Shown here: positions 1 through 9,177 of the stretch, piece after piece | How the letters are laid out: each line of letters opens with the position of its first letter | Position numbering within the stretch: position 1 is the first letter of the stretch | Assembly: GCA_028278345.1 (NCBI GenBank) | Contig: JANQEL010000089.1 | Span: forward strand, 1-50,139 | DNA from: Myxococcota bacterium | Lineage (GTDB): Bacteria > Myxococcota_A > UBA9160 > UBA4427 | Reading direction: 5' to 3' | DNA: 50,139 nucleotides | Program-made: the position numbers and the translations under genes | The notes under the pieces: generated by a model | Databases searched by the model: none | The model's input: only the letters and a program-made list of their open reading frames with translations | What the model was told of the DNA's origin: nothing

Positions 1-1
1 C

Positions 2-208
2 GAGATGATCCACGTCTGGCTGATCGACCACCCCGAAGGTCCATTCACCACGAGCATGATGATCGAACCCGCGCTGTTCCATCACCTGGTGGAGCAGCGC
101 AATCGCGAGATGCCCGAGACGCGGGTGGAGGCGGACGGCTCGGCGAGCCAACCGGATTTGAATCCCGTTGTGGTGCCTACTCGATCGGTTTCCCATCCGC
201 GTCGATGA
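2..208 (+). CDS. C-terminal fragment of an unidentified gene, cut by left edge
   Basis: An open frame enters from the left edge and stops at TGA 206-208. Codons before about position 160 end almost always in G or C, like the confirmed genes here, so it looks like the true 3' end of a plus-strand gene rather than a shadow. The readable tail starts with EMIHVWLIDHPEGPF and becomes low-complexity (Pro/Ser/Arg) at the end. It overlaps the 3' end of the convergent M16 protease gene by 32 nt. I do not recognise the family; most of the gene lies outside the window, so no function is assigned. Confidence 0.5.
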   Translation, partial: EMIHVWLIDHPEGPFTTSMMIEPALFHHLVEQRNREMPETRVEADGSASQPDLNPVVVPTRSVSHPRR

Positions 209-2951
209 ATTCGATCGGGCCGAGATCGAGGGCGCGAACCGACTCTTCGATCTGGGCTCGATCGCCGACGACGATCCAGGTGAGGGCATCCGGTCGCAGT
301 GCGTGCTTCGCGGCCTCGGCGACGGCGTCCTCTCCGACACCGTTGATCGAACCCGCGTAGTCGTTCCAGTATCCATCGTCGAAGCCGAAGCGCACGATGT
401 CGCCGATCGACGAAGCGATCGCACCGCCGGTTTCCCAGCGTCCCGGAAGAGAAAGCGTGCGCAGACCCTTCGCGCGATTGATCTCGTCGGCGGTCGGCGG
501 TCGCGAGTCCTGGACGTCCTTCAACTCCCTGATCATCTCGACCATCGAGTCGGCGGTCTTGTCGGTCTGGACGGCGGCGAAGACGAGGAAGGGGCGTTGG
601 CCGCGGGCACGGACGAAGGTGCTGTGAGCGCCGTAGCTCCAGGCCTTGTCTTCGCGCAGGTTGCGGTTGAGGCGTGAATTGAAACCGTTGCCGAGCACCT
701 CGTTCATCACCTCGATCGCCGATTCACGCGGATTGCTGCGCGGGGGTGCGAGGTGGCCGGCGAAGACCATGGATTGAATGGCGTCGGGGCGGTCGATCAT
801 GAATACGCGCGACGACGTGCGCGGGGCCACGGGGTCGATGTTCTTCTTCGCGACCTCGCCCGCATTCCATCCCGAGAAGAGTCGTTCGAGCTTCGGCACG
901 ATCTCTTCGCGCGTCGTGTCCCCGACCACCACGAGAGTGGCCGCGCCGGGTACGAACCAGCGCTCGTGAAACGCCACGAGATCCTCTCGTTCGATGCTCT
1001 CGACCGAGGCCTTCGTTCCGGAGCCCGTGAACGGGAGCCCGTAGGCGTGATCGCTTCCGTAGAGCAGACCCGGAAAGACACGCAATGCGATCTGGAAGGG
1101 GGTCACGCGCTCGTGTTCGATCGCGGCGAGTTGAATCGCACGGCGGCGGTCGAGCTCGTCTTCGGAAAAGGCCGGATTCAGGATCACGTCAGCATAGAGT
1201 TCGAGGGCGGGTTCGAGGGTGTCCTCGAGAGTGGAGAGCCTGACGACCGACAGATCGAGATTGGATCCGGTCGAGATCTCTGCACCGAGGTCGGCGAGGG
1301 CATCGTCGATCTCGAGAGCGCTTCGCGTGTGCGTGCCCTGGGGCAGCATGTCGAGGGCGAGGTCGGCGGTTCCCGCCTTGTCGAGGGGGTCGGCCGAGTA
1401 GCCCGCGTCGACGAGCAGCCTGAATGAAACCGTCGGCACCGCCGTGCGCGGTACGACGATGATCTCGAGCCCGTTCGCGAGGCGTGTGCGATCGAGCTCG
1501 GGAAAGGAGACTGCGGGAGCCGGCCCCACTTCCGGCAACCGCGATCGATCCGCCTGGTCCTCTCCGGCTGCCAACTCCGGCTGCGGATGCACTTCGAGGG
1601 CAAAGACACCGTCGTGCACCCAGCGTTGGAGCGCGCCGCGAATGTCCTTCGCGCTGGCCTCGGCGAACGTGCGGAAGCTCTCGACGTAGGCGTCGGGCGA
1701 ACCGAAGAAGACCTCGCTCTGCGCCAGCACATCCGACTTCCCGCCGAAGCCCCCCACCGATTCGATCCCGCGCACGAAGGAGGCGCGAATCTGGGTCTGC
1801 GTTCGTTCGACTTCCTTTCGGGTCGGGCCCTCGGCGACGAAGCGGGCGAGCTCCTCATCGAGCACGCGTTCGACCGCCGCGAGGTCGCTGCCGGGAGATG
1901 CGGTCGCCGAGACCACGAAGAGGCTCCCCAGCTGCCGCTCCCAGGTGAACGCATCGACCTCGGTGGCGATCTGGTCGTCGTAGACCAGGCGCTTGTAGAG
2001 CCGAGACGATTTTCCATCCGCCAGGATGCTGCTCGCCATGTCGAGCAGGTCGGTCTCGCGCTGGCCGGTTTCCGGGATGTTCCAGGTCTTCACGATCATC
2101 GCCTGGGGAACGCGATCGAAGGTACGCAGGCGCGACTCTTCGTGGCGTTCGGCGATCCAGCGCTTCCGACGCACGATCGTCGGCCCGGGCGCGATCCCGC
2201 CGAAGTAGTGCTCGACCTTCTTCCGCACCTCGTCGGGGTCGACGTCGCCCGCCACGCTCACCACGGCGTTGGCCGCGCCGTAGAACTCCTCGAACCACTT
2301 CTTCACGTCGTCGAGGCTCGCGGCGTCGAGATCCTCCATCGAACCGATCGTCGGCCAACGGTACGGGTGGCCTTCGGGGTAGACGTTCTCGCCGATCAGA
2401 TCGAAGACCTTCCCGTAGGGCGCGTTGTCGCGCTCGCGCTTCTCGTTCTGGACGACTCCGCGCTGTTCGTCGAGGCGCTCCTGATTGATCGCGCCGAGCA
2501 GGTGCCCCATGCGATCCGATTCCATCCACAGCGCCATGTCGAGGGCGTTCGTGGGGACGGTCTGGAAGTAGTTCGTGCGATCGGAGTTGGTAGTTCCGTT
2601 CTGTCCCGTGGCCCCCACGCGATCGAAGGGCAGGGTGAACTCCTCGTTGTAGTGCTCGCTGCCCTCGAACATCAGGTGTTCGAAGAGATGCGCGAAGCCC
2701 GTCTTGCCCGCGCGCTCGTTCTTCGAGCCGACGTGGTACCAGACGTTGACCGCAGCGATGGGGGCTTTGGGGTCGCGGTGCACGATCAGGCGCAGGCCGT
2801 TGTCGAGCACGTACTTCTCGAACGGAATGCGCAGGGCGTCGAGCTCGGCGTCGGTGCTGCGAGCCGGAGTCGGCGTCGCACACCCGAGGGCCCCGTGCAG
2901 GAGACAACACAGAATGGTGAGGGTGAGGGAGGGGCGAACGAGCAGGGTCAT
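177..2951 (-). CDS. M16 family zinc metalloprotease (insulinase-like), fused two-half form, probable lipoprotein
   Basis: Predicted periplasmic or outer-membrane-anchored zinc peptidase of the pitrilysin/insulinase (M16) family. The N-terminal half carries the inverted zinc motif HLFEH within GFAHLFEHLMFEG near residue 90, with a downstream Glu in VVQNEKRER as the likely third ligand. The second half (from about residue 470, LANGLEIIVVPR) repeats the fold but has TADLALDMLPQG where the zinc motif would be, so it is the inactive partner half, as in mitochondrial-processing-peptidase-like fusions. The N-terminus is hydrophobic and ends ALGC, a near-lipobox. ATG 2951 (MTLLVRPSLT) is chosen because a GGAG lies 12 nt upstream; ATG 2969 in the same frame is possible. 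About 924 aa, a usual size for the fused form. Substrate unknown. Confidence 0.92.
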   Translation of the reverse strand: MTLLVRPSLTLTILCCLLHGALGCATPTPARSTDAELDALRIPFEKYVLDNGLRLIVHRDPKAPIAAVNVWYHVGSKNERAGKTGFAHLFEHLMFEGSEHYNEEFTLPFDRVGATGQNGTTNSDRTNYFQTVPTNALDMALWMESDRMGHLLGAINQERLDEQRGVVQNEKRERDNAPYGKVFDLIGENVYPEGHPYRWPTIGSMEDLDAASLDDVKKWFEEFYGAANAVVSVAGDVDPDEVRKKVEHYFGGIAPGPTIVRRKRWIAERHEESRLRTFDRVPQAMIVKTWNIPETGQRETDLLDMASSILADGKSSRLYKRLVYDDQIATEVDAFTWERQLGSLFVVSATASPGSDLAAVERVLDEELARFVAEGPTRKEVERTQTQIRASFVRGIESVGGFGGKSDVLAQSEVFFGSPDAYVESFRTFAEASAKDIRGALQRWVHDGVFALEVHPQPELAAGEDQADRSRLPEVGPAPAVSFPELDRTRLANGLEIIVVPRTAVPTVSFRLLVDAGYSADPLDKAGTADLALDMLPQGTHTRSALEIDDALADLGAEISTGSNLDLSVVRLSTLEDTLEPALELYADVILNPAFSEDELDRRRAIQLAAIEHERVTPFQIALRVFPGLLYGSDHAYGLPFTGSGTKASVESIEREDLVAFHERWFVPGAATLVVVGDTTREEIVPKLERLFSGWNAGEVAKKNIDPVAPRTSSRVFMIDRPDAIQSMVFAGHLAPPRSNPRESAIEVMNEVLGNGFNSRLNRNLREDKAWSYGAHSTFVRARGQRPFLVFAAVQTDKTADSMVEMIRELKDVQDSRPPTADEINRAKGLRTLSLPGRWETGGAIASSIGDIVRFGFDDGYWNDYAGSINGVGEDAVAEAAKHALRPDALTWIVVGDRAQIEESVRALDLGPIEFIDADGKPIE

Positions 2952-3214
2952 GGGGCGAGCGATCTCCATCCTGGGCTTGGGTCGAGCGTTGAAAGCGGGC
3001 GTGGGTACTCGAAGGGGGGCCAGGGGGCGCTTCGCGGCGCGCGGATTGTAATGGCGCTTGGCGCCCTCTTCAAAAGCTGAAACGCCCCGGTTTCCGCGGG
3101 AGTTCCCATGGCGCTGCCCATTCGTGTCAAGCCGGCCCGTCCCGCGGTCGATAGTGGGGGCGACCGGTGTGCGTTCGCGTCGCGCGAGCGGTGGAGGGGC
3201 ACTTGGCAGGGCGA

Positions 3215-3946
3215 ATGAAACTCGGCGAGATCGCGCAGCGCGCGGGTCTGATCGACGAGATGCAGCTGAACGCCGCCCTCGGCGAGCAGAAGAAGTGGGG
3301 CGGTCGGCTCGGCCTCGTGCTCATCCGCATGGGCTACGTGACGGAAAACGATCTCGTGCAGGCCCTGGCGGGCCAGCTCGACCTGCCCGTCGCCACCCTC
3401 GACGGCAAGAAGATCCCGCAGAGCGTGCTCGATCTCGTTCCCTATGAGTACGCCGATGATCACACCTGCCTGCCCCTCTTTCTCAAGAACGAAGAGGGGG
3501 TCGACACCCTCTACATCGCAATGGACGACCCCAGCAACCTCGCGGTGCTCGACGATCTCGCTTTTCGCACGGGCATGCGGGTGAAGCCCGTCGTGGTGGC
3601 CACCTCCGAGATCTGCGAGGCGATCGATCGTTTCTATCGCAACCTCGATCCGTCGAGCCGCCCCCAGGCCCGACCGACCCTCGAGCTGAGTGAAGACACC
3701 CGCGAGGAAGAAATCCTGGGCGTGGCTTCACGCGACACCAACCCCTTCGAGGGCGACGGCGCCGAATCAACGGCCGCCGGAAACGACACGCCCCCGCCCG
3801 CCAGGAGCGACGAGCCCTCGACGCGTCTCGTCCTCCACGCATTGGCGCAGATCATGATCGAGAAGGGCGTGATGACCCGCGACGAGTTCCAGCGGCGCAT
3901 CGAGCTGCTACGCGCCTGCGACGAAGGCGACCTGCCCGAAGACTGA
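3215..3946 (+). CDS. MshEN-domain protein (GspE N-terminal-like), no ATPase domain
   Basis: The first 60 residues fit the MshEN/T2SSE_N pattern in two tandem repeats: KLGEIAQRAGLIDEMQLNAA and RLGLVLIRMGYVTENDLVQA, followed by a second subdomain (DLPVATLDGKKIPQSVLDLV). In MshE-type ATPases this domain binds cyclic di-GMP. Here there is no Walker ATPase after it; the rest is a low-complexity linker and a short helical tail (MIEKGVMTRDEFQRRIELL). It may be a stand-alone c-di-GMP receptor or an adaptor for a pilus or secretion machine encoded elsewhere; that is inference. ATG 3215 is preferred (a purine-rich stretch precedes it) over the longer frame from 3167. 243 aa. Confidence 0.8.
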   Translation: MKLGEIAQRAGLIDEMQLNAALGEQKKWGGRLGLVLIRMGYVTENDLVQALAGQLDLPVATLDGKKIPQSVLDLVPYEYADDHTCLPLFLKNEEGVDTLYIAMDDPSNLAVLDDLAFRTGMRVKPVVVATSEICEAIDRFYRNLDPSSRPQARPTLELSEDTREEEILGVASRDTNPFEGDGAESTAAGNDTPPPARSDEPSTRLVLHALAQIMIEKGVMTRDEFQRRIELLRACDEGDLPED

Positions 3947-4046
3947 GCTTCTCGTCGCCCGTCCGCCCTCTGGCGCTTCGATTCCGGTTGACACCCACTG
4001 GAGGCGAAGCGACTCTGCCCCGCCTCTCATCCACTGGAGACCCTGC

Positions 4047-4361
4047 ATGCGCCTGGAATTCAAGCTCGAACTCGACGACATCGAGGTGCCGCGTTTTTCG
4101 GTCGAAGCTGTCGAGGGCATCGGCAAGATCTTCACCCTCGCGACCCTCGTGCTGAACGTCCTCGAGAATCGAAAGAGCGTTGAGATCGTCTTTCACGGGC
4201 TGAACCCCGAGGATCCGGGCCGCAAGATCGAGGGCTTCAAGGAGATCATGGAAAGCTCGCCGACCGCCAGGGCCGTCGAGTACGAAGGCGGCGAGAACTC
4301 GCGCGTCCCCGGTTCGTCGAGCTACTTCCAGTGGCTCACGATTCGTCGAGCAGGCGGCTGA
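4047..4361 (+). CDS. Small hypothetical protein (104 aa)
   Basis: Begins MRLEFKLELDDIEVPRFSVE, a charged beta/alpha-type small protein with no signal peptide, membrane segment or Cys pair. Strong G/C third positions and an ATG 100 nt after the MshEN gene support coding. The 3' end overlaps the convergent kinase gene by 26 nt. I do not recognise the family. It could be cotranscribed with the MshEN protein upstream, as no clear terminator is seen in the gap. Confidence 0.7.
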   Translation: MRLEFKLELDDIEVPRFSVEAVEGIGKIFTLATLVLNVLENRKSVEIVFHGLNPEDPGRKIEGFKEIMESSPTARAVEYEGGENSRVPGSSSYFQWLTIRRAGG

Positions 4362-5928
4362 TCTCGCATCCCTCGCCGCGCCAGCGTTGGCGTCGCGCGA
4401 GGCTGGCCCGGACGATCTCCCTCAGCGCGCGTGCGTTGCCGCGGTCGAAGGGCAGGGCGAGCACGTAGCGATCGAACAGGTCGCAGCGCGCGTCCGCGGG
4501 CAGCACCTCGTCGGCAATGCTCCCATTGAGTTCGGCCAGCATCTTGATGCGGTGTCGATCGTAGAGGCATTCGAGGAAGCGGACGCTTTCGAGATCGATC
4601 AACGTGGGCTCGCCATCCACCAGATGGATGTGCAGCGCCTGCAGGTCGCCGTGCACCACTTCGGCTCGGTGGAGCGTGCGCAGCAGGCTGAGTAGCCGCC
4701 GCGGGAATCCGACTTCCCGAGCCTGTTCGGGCGACAGGTCGGCGGCACAGGGCGCATTGCCCAGGTCTTCGAGCACGACCCACGATTCGACGGGAACGCC
4801 GTGTTCGCGACGCTCGACGAAGGCGTAGGGGGTGGCGGCCCCGATGCCGCGAAGGCGCAGGCCGTGACCGGCGAGCCAGGCGCGTTGCGCTGGTGATCCG
4901 CGGAACACATCGGCCAGGCGTTTGCGCGTGCTCGTCTTCACGACTTCCTTCACGATCGCCCGGCGGCCTGCGACCTCGACGCGCGTGACGTTCGAGCGGT
5001 GGTCGCACTTGAGACGCGCTTCGCCTCCCGCGGCGACGACTTCGCGGTGCGCTTCGAGCATCGCCGCGACCTCGCCGTCGCGGATGTCTGCGAGGCGCAT
5101 GCCGCGTCCTTCCTCGATTCGGAGTTTCGCGACCCCCTCCCCGTCACGCAGCAGGCGCCGCGTGCGGTCGTGATAGAACTCGACGGCGCGCCGGTGACTC
5201 GTGCGTCCGACTTCGCGCAACAGCTCGCGCTCGGCGGCCACCCGGAAGGTCCCGAGACCGAGCGCCGCAATGCGGAAGCGGAGCCGGGCCGCCACCGTCA
5301 CGCCCGCGTGGTGGAGGGAGAAGTCGAGGGATGCGATGTCGAGGATGCGGTCGCTCGTGTGCCTCATCGGCTGCGCGCGCTGCAGGTCGACGAACCACAT
5401 CTCCTTTTCCGAGACCAGCACATTGCCCACGTGGAGATCGCGATGGCTGTAGCCCGCGCTGTGCAGGTGGTGGACGAGTTCTCCCACCTCGCGCATGCGC
5501 CTTCGCTTCTCGAAGGGGTAGCCCTGGAGGCGTTCTTCCAGGGGCACGGCGTCGGGCAGGAAGCGAGTCACGATCCAGGCGGTGCCGTCGCGCAGCCGCG
5601 CGAAGGCGAGGGGCTCGGGAATCGGCACGCCGGCATTCGTGAGATCTTCGTAGTTCGTCCACTCGAGGGCGGCCGACGAGCGACCGCAGAGGATGCGGAG
5701 GATCTCGATCCAGCGGCGGCTCTTGCGCGAATGGCGCGACGGCGGCAGGAATTCCTTGACGACGACCGATTGACCGAGAGAGGCGCTCGGCACGCGCAGG
5801 CTGCGGCGATGTTTCGACCCCGCGAGGAGTTCCACCTCCGGGTTCTGGGCCGGGTCGGGGGTCTCCATGGCCTGTTCGATCTCGGCTCGAAGCTCCGGGG
5901 TTCCTCCCGTCCAGCGCAGCGCCTTCAT
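4336..5928 (-). CDS. Tandem lipopolysaccharide-kinase-like protein (two Kdo/WaaP-type kinase domains)
   Basis: 530 aa with two eukaryotic-like kinase folds in tandem. Domain 1 (about 45-260): Lys58 in VVVKEF, catalytic loop HRDLHVGN (162-169), metal-binding Asp in FVDLQ (181). Domain 2 (about 300-510): Lys327 in AIVKEV, loop HGDLQALH (426-433), Asp in LIDLE (445). The His in place of the catalytic-loop Asn in domain 2 resembles the WaaP/InaA branch, while domain 1 is closer to KdkA/RIO-like loops. Likely phosphorylates LPS inner-core sugars (Kdo or heptose) at the inner membrane. ATG 5928 overlaps the stop of the glycosyltransferase gene as ATGA, implying translational coupling and a shared pathway. 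Exact acceptor sugars unknown. Confidence 0.85.
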   Translation of the reverse strand: MKALRWTGGTPELRAEIEQAMETPDPAQNPEVELLAGSKHRRSLRVPSASLGQSVVVKEFLPPSRHSRKSRRWIEILRILCGRSSAALEWTNYEDLTNAGVPIPEPLAFARLRDGTAWIVTRFLPDAVPLEERLQGYPFEKRRRMREVGELVHHLHSAGYSHRDLHVGNVLVSEKEMWFVDLQRAQPMRHTSDRILDIASLDFSLHHAGVTVAARLRFRIAALGLGTFRVAAERELLREVGRTSHRRAVEFYHDRTRRLLRDGEGVAKLRIEEGRGMRLADIRDGEVAAMLEAHREVVAAGGEARLKCDHRSNVTRVEVAGRRAIVKEVVKTSTRKRLADVFRGSPAQRAWLAGHGLRLRGIGAATPYAFVERREHGVPVESWVVLEDLGNAPCAADLSPEQAREVGFPRRLLSLLRTLHRAEVVHGDLQALHIHLVDGEPTLIDLESVRFLECLYDRHRIKMLAELNGSIADEVLPADARCDLFDRYVLALPFDRGNARALREIVRASLARRQRWRGEGCEISRLLDES

Positions 5929-7031
5929 GCGGCGACCTCGGCGTAGAGGTTGCGCAGCCTGTCGACGTGCATGGGCCAGTCGTGTTCCTTCGCCATCGCG
6001 TGGGCGCGCAGGGCCAGGGCTTCGCGCGCGTGTGCATCGGCGAGTTCGTCCATCGCTTCGGCGTACGCCGCGGGATCGTCGGCGCGATCGATCACGCGTC
6101 CGCAATCTTCGAAGAGTTCACTCGCCCCGGCGCGCGCGCTCACCACGACCGGGCACTGCGCGGCGGCGGCTTCGAGACACACGAGCCCGAATGCGTCGTA
6201 GCGCGTGGGGAAGAGGAAGCCATCGCAGGCCGCATAGACGCGTTCGAGATCGCCGCGCTCGCCGAGGAACTGAACGCGCGGGGCGACCCCGAGTGCTTCT
6301 GCTTTCGCCCGCCACGCCGCGGGATCATCCTTCCCCGCGACCCAGAGCCGACTGTTCGAGTCGCGGCAGAGCGACAGGGCTTCGAGGGCGATGTCCAGGC
6401 CCTTGCGTCGCCAGCCACTGCCCGCGAAGAGCCAGACCATCGTGTCTCCCGCCGCGAGTTCGCGCCGTACGGCTTCGCGTGCATCCCCCTGGTTCTCCGG
6501 AGCGAAGCGCGCGATGTCGACGCCGCAGGGAATCACCGGAAGTCGCGCGTCTTCGATCTCGTAGCGCGCGGCGATCTCCCGCTTCACGCGGTGCGAGACG
6601 CACTGCCCGATCAGGCGGGGCGTTTCGAACATCTTCCGCTCCAGCGAGAGCAGGGTGCGATGACGAGGCGAGAACTTCCGCCAGCGCGCACCGCGATCGC
6701 CGTAGGTCTGTTCCATGTAGTCGGCGTGGGAGCCGCCGCCGACGTGGAGCACGTCGCTGCCGTGGGCCTTGCTGAAGGCGTGCACCACATCGAAGTCTTC
6801 CTCGGCGAGTGCGCGCCCGACCCGCCTTGCGAAGGAGAGCACGCGCAGCGGCTGCCAGAACTTCGGCGTGGCCAGGCGATGAACACGCACGCCCTCCGCT
6901 TCGGCCCCTTCGCGGCAGTAGACGTGGACTTCGTCGCCGGCCCGCGCGAGTTCGCGCGCCACGTTCCACGCCACCTGCTCGCCACCCCCCGCGGCGTCTT
7001 CGAAGCGTTCGATCACCAGGGCGACCCGCAT
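5925..7031 (-). CDS. Glycosyltransferase family 4, WaaG-like (LPS core)
   Basis: 368 aa, close to WaaG length. N-terminal Rossmann half starts MRVALVIERFEDAAGGGEQ, with the glycine-rich acceptor loop; the C-terminal half has FPTRYDAFGLVCLEAAA, the E-x7-E-like GT4 motif that binds the nucleotide-sugar donor, and GSGWRRKGLDIALEA, a typical GT-B donor-domain strand. Predicted cytoplasmic face of the inner membrane, adding a hexose to LPS core. It lies 11 nt downstream of the small exported-protein gene and overlaps the kinase gene by 4 nt, so all three form one minus-strand operon. ATG 7031 is chosen over the longer frame because the Rossmann strand begins there. Confidence 0.9.
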   Translation of the reverse strand: MRVALVIERFEDAAGGGEQVAWNVARELARAGDEVHVYCREGAEAEGVRVHRLATPKFWQPLRVLSFARRVGRALAEEDFDVVHAFSKAHGSDVLHVGGGSHADYMEQTYGDRGARWRKFSPRHRTLLSLERKMFETPRLIGQCVSHRVKREIAARYEIEDARLPVIPCGVDIARFAPENQGDAREAVRRELAAGDTMVWLFAGSGWRRKGLDIALEALSLCRDSNSRLWVAGKDDPAAWRAKAEALGVAPRVQFLGERGDLERVYAACDGFLFPTRYDAFGLVCLEAAAAQCPVVVSARAGASELFEDCGRVIDRADDPAAYAEAMDELADAHAREALALRAHAMAKEHDWPMHVDRLRNLYAEVAA

Positions 7032-7042
7032 CGGCGCGTCGC

Positions 7043-7369
7043 TCAAGCGTCTCGACGCCGGGCGACGAACACACCTCCCGCCGCGGCGACGCCGAAGGAG
7101 GCGATGTCGATCCAACTGCCGCGACGGGCGCGGCACTCGGGCGTGAGACAGGTGCGGTCGCGCCAATAGGCGGCGCGAACTTCTCGCGCGAAGTCCGATT
7201 CGTGCGGGGGCGGTGCGGGAGAAGACGCGGCGGGAAGCGAAGCCGTGTCGCTCGACGGCCACACCGCCGGGTCTGCGGCGTGGGAAGCGGTCACGCTCGA
7301 GAGCACGAGCCCCAGGGTCGCCGCCCCCAGCGCGATCGTGAGTCGCTTCGAACCGCACGTTGCCACCAT
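7043..7369 (-). CDS. Small exported protein with C-terminal hydrophobic tail
   Basis: 108 aa. An N-terminal signal peptide (KRLTIALGAATLGLVLSSVT, cleavage after SHAADP or similar), a Pro/Ser-rich spacer, a pair of cysteines in DRTCLTPECRAR, and a short hydrophobic stretch (IDIASFGVAAAGGVFVARRR) ending in arginines, which could be a membrane anchor. Immediately upstream of the WaaG-like glycosyltransferase, so possibly part of envelope-sugar assembly. Family not recognised. G/C third-position bias and operon spacing support that it is real. Confidence 0.65.
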   Translation of the reverse strand: MVATCGSKRLTIALGAATLGLVLSSVTASHAADPAVWPSSDTASLPAASSPAPPPHESDFAREVRAAYWRDRTCLTPECRARRGSWIDIASFGVAAAGGVFVARRRDA

Positions 7370-7569
7370 CCCACAAAGGTACCCGCGCGCGTCGACTCCC
7401 GGCCAGTCGCGGAACCGCGCGAAGTCGATCGGTTTCTTCCGAGAAGGGTTCTGGCGATTTCGAGAATCTTGCCGTTATTATTCCGCGCCCCGGTGAGCCC
7501 GGGCGCCCGTTGGGTCGGGCGAATCACGGTCGATTCGACCGACGCGCGTTGGGGAGGAAGCGCTTCGCG

Positions 7570-8379
7570 ATGAAGGATGTGGCGATCGAGGCCAGGGGCC
7601 TTTCGAAACGTTATGGCGATTTCGAGGCCGTCCGGGATCTCTCGTTCACCGTGGGGCAAGGCGAGATCGTGGGCTTTCTCGGGCCCAACGGCGCCGGCAA
7701 GACGACCACGATGCGCATGCTGACGGGCTTTCTGCCTGCCACCGACGGCAGCGCTCTGATCGACGGCCACGACATCTTCGCCGAGCCGCTGGCCGCGCGA
7801 CGCGCGATCGGATATCTGCCCGAAACCCCGCCGCTCTATCCCGAGATGACGGTGCAGGGCTATCTCGACTTCGTCGCCAAGCTGAAAGACGTGCCGCGCG
7901 GCGAACGCGCGCAGCAGGTGACCCGCGCCCTCGAACGCTGCGGCCTCGCCGACGTGCGACGCCGGGTGATCGGCGATCTCTCGAAGGGCTTTCGCCAGCG
8001 CGTCGGGCTCGCCCAGGCGATCGTTCACGACCCGCCGGTCTTGATCCTCGACGAACCGACGGTGGGCCTCGACCCGATCCAGATTCGCGAGATCCGGGGC
8101 CTGATCGCCGAGCTCGCGGCACCGAAGCAGGGGGCCGCGCGCCACACGGTGATCCTCTCGACCCACATCCTGCCCGAGGTCGAGGCGATCTGTGAGCGGA
8201 TCATCCTGATCAACCGCGGGCGCAAGGCCGTCGACCAGCCGCTGGCCGAACTCACGGCCGGCGGGCAGAGCCTCGAAGAGGTGTTCGCGCGAGCCACGAC
8301 CCACGACGAGGCGGACGAAGGAGTCGGAGAAGCCCCGCCCGTCGAAGAAGCACCGGTTGGTGAGGAGGCGTCGCCGTGA
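7570..8379 (+). CDS. ABC transporter ATP-binding protein (GldA-like)
   Basis: 269 aa ATPase of an ABC-2 type exporter. Walker A GPNGAGKTTT (about residue 40), signature LSKGFRQRVGLAQA, Walker B VLILDEPTVGLDP, and switch His in ILSTHIL are intact. Sequence style matches the GldA/NatA group. GGGGAGGAAG sits 9 nt before ATG 7570, fixing the start. It is the first of four tightly linked genes; the next start overlaps its stop as GTGA. The C-terminal tail is acidic. Partners are the permease and the GldG-like protein downstream; the substrate is unknown, and gliding function should not be assumed outside Bacteroidetes. Confidence 0.94.
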   Translation: MKDVAIEARGLSKRYGDFEAVRDLSFTVGQGEIVGFLGPNGAGKTTTMRMLTGFLPATDGSALIDGHDIFAEPLAARRAIGYLPETPPLYPEMTVQGYLDFVAKLKDVPRGERAQQVTRALERCGLADVRRRVIGDLSKGFRQRVGLAQAIVHDPPVLILDEPTVGLDPIQIREIRGLIAELAAPKQGAARHTVILSTHILPEVEAICERIILINRGRKAVDQPLAELTAGGQSLEEVFARATTHDEADEGVGEAPPVEEAPVGEEASP

Positions 8380-9176
8380 ATCACGTCCTCGCGATCGCCG
8401 GCCGCGAGATCGGCTCGCTCTTCGTTTCGCCCGTGGCCTACGTCGTGCTCACCCTGTGGAGCGTGCTCGCGGGCACCTTCTTCCTCTCGAGCCTGATCGG
8501 CTTCGAAGCCCAGATCGACCAGGCGAGCCAATTCGGGGCCCACGAATACCTGGCGCAGATGAATCTCAACGATCATCTGATCACACCGTTCTTCGGTTCG
8601 ATGTGGATCGTGCTGCTCTTTCTCGTTCCGGCGGTCACGATGGGGCTCTTCGCGAGCGAGAAAGCCAACGGGACGGACGAGCTGCTCTACACGGCACCCA
8701 TTCGCATCTGGGAGATCGTGATCGGGAAGTTCCTCGCGGGCTTCGCCTTCGTCGGGCTCATGACGCTGATCGTCGCCTTCTTTCCCGGGATCCTCTTTGT
8801 CTACGGCGAGCCCGAGGTCGGCAAGACCGCGGCGGGCCTGCTCGGGCTCTTGCTGGTCAGCATGTCGTACGTCGCGGTCGGCGCCCTGGCTTCGTCGCTC
8901 ACGCGCAACCAGCTGATCGCATTCGTGATTACGATGGTGTCGTTGCTGGTCGTCGGATTGATGCTGCCCTTCATCGTCGAGGTCGGCCTCGGTGGCGACT
9001 CGGGGGGCGGGGGCATCGGGATCGGCCCGACCATGCGATACATCTCCACCGGCACCCACTTCGAGACGCTGATGAGTGGTGCCGTCGACACCGCCGATCT
9101 CGTCTACTTCGCGGTGGTGATCGGGATCTGCATGGTGATTTCGAAGGCGGCCCTCGAAAGCGTGAGGTGGCGCTGA
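8376..9176 (+). CDS. ABC-2 type permease subunit (GldF-like)
   Basis: 266 aa polytopic inner-membrane protein with about six transmembrane segments, beginning VNHVLAIAGREIGSLFVSPV, which is typical of GldF-like permeases that start with a cytosolic amphipathic helix before TM1. A central glycine-rich loop (GGDSGGGGIGIGP) lies between the last two segments. GTG 8376 overlaps the ATPase stop codon, indicating translational coupling. It forms the membrane channel for the ATPase just upstream. Confidence 0.92.
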   Translation: MNHVLAIAGREIGSLFVSPVAYVVLTLWSVLAGTFFLSSLIGFEAQIDQASQFGAHEYLAQMNLNDHLITPFFGSMWIVLLFLVPAVTMGLFASEKANGTDELLYTAPIRIWEIVIGKFLAGFAFVGLMTLIVAFFPGILFVYGEPEVGKTAAGLLGLLLVSMSYVAVGALASSLTRNQLIAFVITMVSLLVVGLMLPFIVEVGLGGDSGGGGIGIGPTMRYISTGTHFETLMSGAVDTADLVYFAVVIGICMVISKAALESVRWR

Positions 9177-9177
9177 G

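Noticed and set aside
1587..3080. 497-aa plus-strand open frame
   Set aside because: Antisense shadow of the M16 protease with no recognisable motif.
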